In this document: piece after piece, positions 58,383 to 64,000 of the stretch
Position numbering within the stretch: position 1 is the stretch's first letter
How the letters are laid out: each line of letters opens with the position of its first letter
From: Dryococelus australis
Taxonomy: Eukaryota; Arthropoda; Insecta; Phasmatodea; Phasmatidae
Direction of reading: 5' to 3'
DNA: 64,000 bases
Assembly (NCBI GenBank): GCA_029891345.1
Contig: CM057009.1
Coordinates: 232,491,178 to 232,555,177 of the forward strand
Made by a program: the position numbers and the translations under genes
The notes under the pieces: model-generated
What the model saw: the letters and a program-made list of their open reading frames with translations, nothing else
What the model was told of the DNA's origin: nothing
Databases searched by the model: none

Positions 58383-60345
58383 TGTCACCGGATAGCAGTC
58401 AGCGGTGCTAGAGCCCATGCCGGCGCTCACCACGCATGTGTCACATGTACATGCACGTGTGCAAAGAAGCCAATATTTTTTAACTTTCACATAAAGAATA
58501 TTATTTTGCAGTGTAAAATATGTCTTGTATTTTTATTTTCAGGGTTTGATATGTCTTACAGTGTTTTAAAGGGTTTGTTGTTATTTTGAAAATGTTTGGT
58601 TATAAAATTCAAAGTGCGTGCTGCACTGAGATTAAGAGTACTAATATTCCGGCGAGAATACCATCATAAAGAGACACTGAGATAATACAGAAAATTCACA
58701 AGAACATTATAAAATGTAAAACAATATTTAATTTATTTGTGCCACTTTAATTTTCTAAAAAAGTTTAATCGGCGTGCATAGCACTTCTGCTTATGTGAAC
58801 CCAGTAGGTGGCCATGGTAGGTCCGTACGACGCTTGCTTCTGGACAGTCTATCTAGGAGATCTGGCGATGTAAGACACTGCCACATACGCACTACAACAT
58901 TTGTTCACTGATGTAGATTTCAATAGCACTTTTAGTATACCGGTTAACCTTTACTTGCATACGTTTTGCCAGACATTTCCCCAGAATTATGCTTCCGCTT
59001 AACTAATTTATTTCGCCTTGGGGCATTTTCTACTTAATTGAGGAGAAGGAGGAGAAATATGTCAGAAAGTTCAGGCGACCCACGAAACTTGAATCAGGCG
59101 CCATCTGCTTCTGCTAAAGGGGTTTCATTTATTTTCTGTATTATTGCTGCGTGCAATTGTAAGGGCTTTAATTCTATGTATGTGTTTAAGGGTATTTTTC
59201 ATGTTTGAATATTTTATGGCAATATCATGCACAACCAATTGGCTAACCGACGCCAAGTCTATGTCTGCACCATCATTGCATTTTGAGAGCTTATTTATGT
59301 AATATCATGTGTGCAGTATTTATATTCAGGATTCTATTTTAAATTTTGTCATGGTTCTGTGTAATGTTTACGTAAATGGATACTTTTGTGTTTGACCACG
59401 CAATCACTTTAATGTTTGATTTTTCCGTCATCAGGAATGCTACACACCTATAACCATTGTAATCGCAAAGAGAATAACTTTCTCTACCAGAATAATATTT
59501 TGTTGGAATTTAATTTGTCCTATCCACGAATAAATATTGCAATTTCACCTGCATCCTGTGGTCCGCTACAAACTTTATCCAGCGGCATCCGTGCCATATG
59601 AACTTGTTTTCACACGTGTGTGTTTATTGTTACTGCTCATCTTGTGCACCATCATCTTCTAAGGGTCTTTGTACAATTGATGTAATATTGTAATTTGTGT
59701 ACAGTGATATTACTTCCATTCTAGCCGCCTATCTGTATTGGCCGTTACCACACTACCCATGTGCTGGCGGGCGAGCCCAGATAAGTTTGCATTAGTGATG
59801 GCAAGTAATCACATGTGTTAATGTATCATCAAGTGTTTCATTTTGTAATTCACAGTGTCCTATCTTCAGGGAAAATCATCAGTCTACCATAGTGGCTGTT
59901 GACTCTCTCCCCTTGTGACGATTGTGTTTTCATACACCACAGTGAGATTATCCATCTAGGTGTGTGCTAGAGTAATTGCGGGCTGGGGAGCACCCAAGTG
60001 GAGTTAACTAGACACGATCGAGTGTATCATTAATTTCATGGCACGTTGATTTGTACAAACGGTGTAAATAAAACAGGTATGACAGTGAACCATCTTCTTT
60101 CATTTGTAATGACAGTGTCCTAGCCACATATGTTTCTTTTTCAAAGTGTTAAAATGTTAAGTAAAAGTTTAGTATTGCCAAGGTGATGGTAAGTACACTC
60201 GGGTGAAACAGACACACACACAACCCACAGCATCTCTGAAAACCCTAAGTCTCAACAGTGTGGTGATTGGGAAGCACCGCTGGCACCCATATAATCAGTA
60301 AGTAATTGTGCCATAGTTTGTCTCGTGTCTCACCCGACAGCATCA
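58383..60345 (+). repeat. 3' LTR (or solo LTR), copy D of the 1.9-kb LTR family
   Basis: 1,963 bp starting TGTCACCGGATAGCAGTC and ending CTCACCCGACAGCATCA. It has the same orientation as the copy at 51731-53667, 4.7 kb away, so the two may be the LTRs of one 8.6-kb element. The outer flanks (GTAT on the left, TACT on the right) do not form a clean duplication, so two separate insertions are also possible. Confidence 0.75.
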
Positions 60346-61400
60346 TACTTATGAACAGAGTAGTGATATACATATTCTTGATTGTGTAATTTATTATTTC
60401 AGTTAGAGCCCATGCCCATCAATTCCCCAGTTACAACTGCTATAAGCACATCACCTACATAAATTATACTCGAGTTCAACCCCACTGTAATTAAATGTAA
60501 AATATTAATAATCCTGAACAACGATAAACCCTCACCTATAATCACAATGTAGAGTTGTGTTCTTTTGTTTACTTCTGAATTTGGCAAATAAAGTTTCAGA
60601 ATGTTTCAAAGTGACATTGGTTGCAAAACTGCAACCAAACTAATTCTGCATTTTAAAAACTTCTCAGTTTAATTGAAAGTAATTGTTTTTATAAAAACTA
60701 GTGAAGAACGTTCCAAGCCATTTCTGCAGCACTAACACACTAACAGTACCAAGTGTTTAGCCAAACCATTGTGTTTGCCGTTATAACCATACTGATGCAC
60801 TATAAAAACACAAAAAAGGAACTAAGACAAAAATCACACACAATTAAGAAATCTCACAATAAACAATAATCTTATAACTTCTAATATATTCCCTTTTGAA
60901 GACTGGTGTGGAATTAAATAATACAAGCAGAAAGCAAAGCTGTAACAGGTACGCCAACATAAAATAATTCTAATTTTAGTTTCAATATTTACAAACTCGC
61001 ACTTGCAGTGTTGCTAATTAAGCAATTTAGGTGCTAGAAGTAACAATCTTTTAATTTATTTTAGTGATGTATTATTGTGACTTTTTTAGTCATAAATAGG
61101 GAAACAATGACTTTTTAACTCTCATTAGCAACACAAAAACGTTCCTATATTGACATATAGAAACCTGGTAGTATTTATTCTGTGCCTTAATAGTGATGTA
61201 AACAATGCATATTTCCTGACTTAAAAAAAATAAATCAGTAAAAAATCATATTTCCACCAATGTTGTGGCTACAACAGCCCATTCTGTTATGGTATTAATC
61301 CCGAACATGTGAAGAAACTGTAGTACAATTCCTAGGTGTTAAAATTTCTGTATAATTCCCAGTTTTCCCGTTTTTCCTGGTTGCTAAATACTATGTACCA
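60346..61400. other. AT-rich noncoding stretch
   Basis: No gene or repeat recognised. Confidence 0.4.
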
Positions 61401-64000
61401 CTTATTTGTAGTTTAGGTTAGTTGATTCATTGCTGCCTTGCAAGATGGCAGACAAGACGGTGCCCAAGTTGTCTTCTTCTGGTGATGTCTGACATCTGGT
61501 ATCGAGGTTGTTGGGGAACTCTTAAGGCACGGAAGTTGGTCGGCAGTACTAGTGGAGTGCGCCACTAGTGGTCAGTCACTGATTGGAGGGCGGCTGGTCG
61601 TCTTTCAGTGGCGGTTCCTTGGAAGGAAAGTGCAAAGAGCTTCAGCTCGACTTGTGCTGATACCAGCTGTCCAGAACTGTCTGCTGATTTCCTTGTTGCG
61701 AGGTCTTATATTCGTTTGGCTCAGGGAGATTCATCACCTGACATCTGCAGAGATGATTCTGGTGCCTTCTCTCTTCATTTGGCATGGCTGGACTGCACTT
61801 AAACCCGTTGATTTGGAAAGGGTGGGGAGGCTTTGGTGATCGGCGAGCAAGTATCTAACACCTGCTTAGGCACACCTTTATACCTTGCTGCTTGTGTGTA
61901 ATTTTTTAAAAACTATTTAAAACTGTGTATCTGCTTGGGCTCATATTGTTATATCTACAAATTTATTTCTCTGTCTCTCTTTCTGACATGGTCCAGAAGT
62001 CCTGCCAGGTCTACAAATGTGCGGTACCATGGCTTGAATGCTTATTAAACCAGATGTCCCACGTCCAGGGGTGCGATGAATACAACAGATATGCTATTGG
62101 CTCACTCCTCTTGGTAAACCGGCTGCTCTCTCCCTCTTGTCTATCCTTTTACGAAAAGGCATCTGATTCTTAGTCAAGAAAATGAGATAGCCCTTACACA
62201 TTACGCATCCATCCCCTCCTTTTCCCTACTCCTTTTTGTGATTGACAATCGTCTCGTCGACATTTTAAGTATGATGAATTAATGTAGAACTGTCACTTTT
62301 ATCATGGTCAACCAATTCTCTATTTCAACAAGTTTCTAACATTGCTTCTGTACTGCTCGCTTTTCTGTGTGCTGTGTGTGTGGCATAGTGCTGTCTCTCT
62401 CTCTACGGCAGGTTACTGTCAGTCATGCCACTAATGGCTTTTCCCTCCCCCCCCCCCTCCTTTCTGGGGCACATTCTGATATGTGTTAACCTGTTTGGCA
62501 TGGGTGAATGCTCGCATCCCTTCAAGGAAATTGTACAAGGCATGATACTCACATAATCAGCTGAGGGTTGTTGAGATTCCAACACAGGGTGAGATTTACC
62601 CTGAAAATGTCAATTTACATGCATTCATGCATTCATTAACACTTTAGGGAATTGTATTGTTCAAGCCCAAACTCATAATGGTGTGTAGTGATTTTAACAT
62701 TAGCTGCCATAGTTCTGAAGGCCTTATTTAATGGGCTTTGCTCTGAAGCCTTTTTCTAACGTGTCCCATGGCAGGTGCATTACATGTTTCATAGGGCCCT
62801 ACCTAAGTTTGGAATAAGTCCTTACGTTCCCTATTCCCTTTTTTTTTCAACATATTATCAGCTATGTGAGTTTAAGACCATAGTTAAACCTTACTTAATA
62901 AAATTGGCATAACCACGTACAAAACATCTAAAAGAAACATACAAGCACTACATAGCCCTTGGTAAAGTATCTTTTTACATTTTATCTTGGTTCAATCCTA
63001 GTGAATCTTGACTGTTGATTGTCTCTATATGCTTGTGATACATCCATACCTTACATACACAAATTTTTTCTCTCACACTTCTTCTCCAGTAACTTGGTAC
63101 GGTACTCAAGCGGATTGTTCGTGGGCCACCTTCAAGGCATGTTGGCGTGTTACTCCTGGAGACAACTCACTTGCTAGTTCCTCTAAGATATTCTGGTTTA
63201 CTACAAGTAATTCAGTGACACCTGACAAAAGTTAATTTGGATCATCAGTTCTCTATTCTACTTATTTACGTATGTCTAATCAGTGGCAATTAATTACTAT
63301 AGCAATATCTCACTACCTCTAACTATGACGTCCTGTCGTAGCCTAAGCCAGATGCATACATTTGATGCTGCTTTATTTCTACTCCGCTGTGACCTTTATT
63401 CGTCCAGTTTTATGGAAGTCCTGTTTTCCTCACTCTACTCTCAGGGCCCCAACATACACTTACGTTGCACTTAGTAAACTGGTAGGATTTTCGTGCTCCT
63501 CCCAGTGCCTTCTTAGAGTAGGGCTACTTAACTTCTGCATTGGTTACCATGCTACCTCCCGATACCTGCCAGGTTTATCCTGTATTATGTCTCGAAAGGG
63601 ACGTGGAGGCAGCCCTCTTCTTTCAGGCGGCGCTGCATTCACTGCCGGCATAATTAATGCCTCATTGCCTTCTGACTCAGTGGCTCGATTGGGCTCATAT
63701 ATCTGTGGTGACCATGCATCTGTCTCCGCCTCCAGGTCTCATGCATTGTCTCACCTACTAGTTACCATCATGGGTGTTGGCTTTTTATCCGGTTTAGCAT
63801 ACCTGCTGGGCTCATTTGCTAGTGAATTCAGTGGTACGTCTGCCAGGTGCTGTACTTCTGGTGGGAGCTGTACCTCTGGAGGGCTGTTTGCCTGGCGTTT
63901 CACCTTGTCCTCATCCACTCAGCTGGGCTCATCCTTCCCATGTACTGTGGCTGTTGTTGCTGCTATGGCTAAGCGACGGTGGGCACCCTTCATCGGCCCT
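61401..64000. other. GC-richer, pyrimidine-rich segment, unassigned
   Basis: Similar in style to 54421-57300 but with no alignment I could establish. The frames of 60-95 codons show no family. A plus-strand frame opens at 63587 and is still open at the window edge (138 codons, Ser/Gly/Ala-rich, with a hydrophobic stretch around residues 57-72). I recognise no protein in it, and it may be chance in GC-richer sequence. Confidence 0.35.

Overview
This is nuclear DNA from an animal, almost certainly an insect, with no prokaryotic gene organisation. It is AT-rich, and nearly everything readable in it is transposable-element sequence in various states of decay. Only one stretch looks like an ordinary host gene: a terminal PDZ-domain exon with a 3' splice site and polyadenylation signals (31090-31287, + strand). 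A tRNA-derived SINE at 20.0-20.3 kb resembles, from memory, a SINE abundant in Orthoptera and other Polyneoptera. That, with insect-type Ty3/gypsy, Ty1/copia, piggyBac and Tigger elements, suggests a polyneopteran with a large genome; this assignment is inference.

Layout. 0-3.4 kb: Tigger/pogo transposase pseudogene (-) split by a 1.93-kb solo LTR. 3.9-6.9 kb: two gypsy pol fragments (-). 7-12 kb: AT-rich DNA with one tRNA-like element. 12.1-13.8 kb: gypsy gag/protease piece and an N-terminal mariner/Tc1-like transposase piece (-). 14.8-19.4 kb: complete-length but dead Ty1/copia element (-) with both LTRs, carrying a SINE with a 15-bp target duplication. 20.0 kb: second SINE. 22.6 kb: MITE containing a TA array. 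23.9-24.7 kb: about five units of a 175-bp tandem repeat. 24.8-29.9 kb: piggyBac element bounded by TTAA and matching termini, its transposase broken and a second 1.9-kb solo LTR inside. 31.1 kb: PDZ exon. 32.2-34.4 kb: 5' half of a second copia element (+), abutting a gypsy integrase segment (34.4-35.9 kb). 38.5-39.3 kb: copia LTR fragment joined to a 675-bp gypsy-type LTR. 40.3 kb: THAP-like zinc-finger remnant. 40.7-46.4 kb: env-bearing, errantivirus-like gypsy element (-), with another LTR lodged between RNase H and integrase. 46.8-48.7 kb: gag/protease of a different gypsy element (-). 50.9 kb: second MITE copy. 51.7-60.3 kb: two same-strand 1.9-kb LTRs; the first is followed by a tRNA-Lys-type primer-binding site and a gag frame containing a PHD-like zinc-finger pattern. 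60.3-64 kb: unassigned.

The most interesting result is that the four 1.9-kb repeats are one LTR family. The 51.7-54.4 kb copy shows its true nature (LTR, then PBS, then gag), and the copies at 1.3-3.3 kb and 24.9-26.8 kb are solo LTRs that split a Tigger and a piggyBac element. The two copia elements share two identical in-frame TGA codons in the integrase core, which points to spread from an already defective parent. All coding assignments rest on reading translated frames by eye; no database search was possible.
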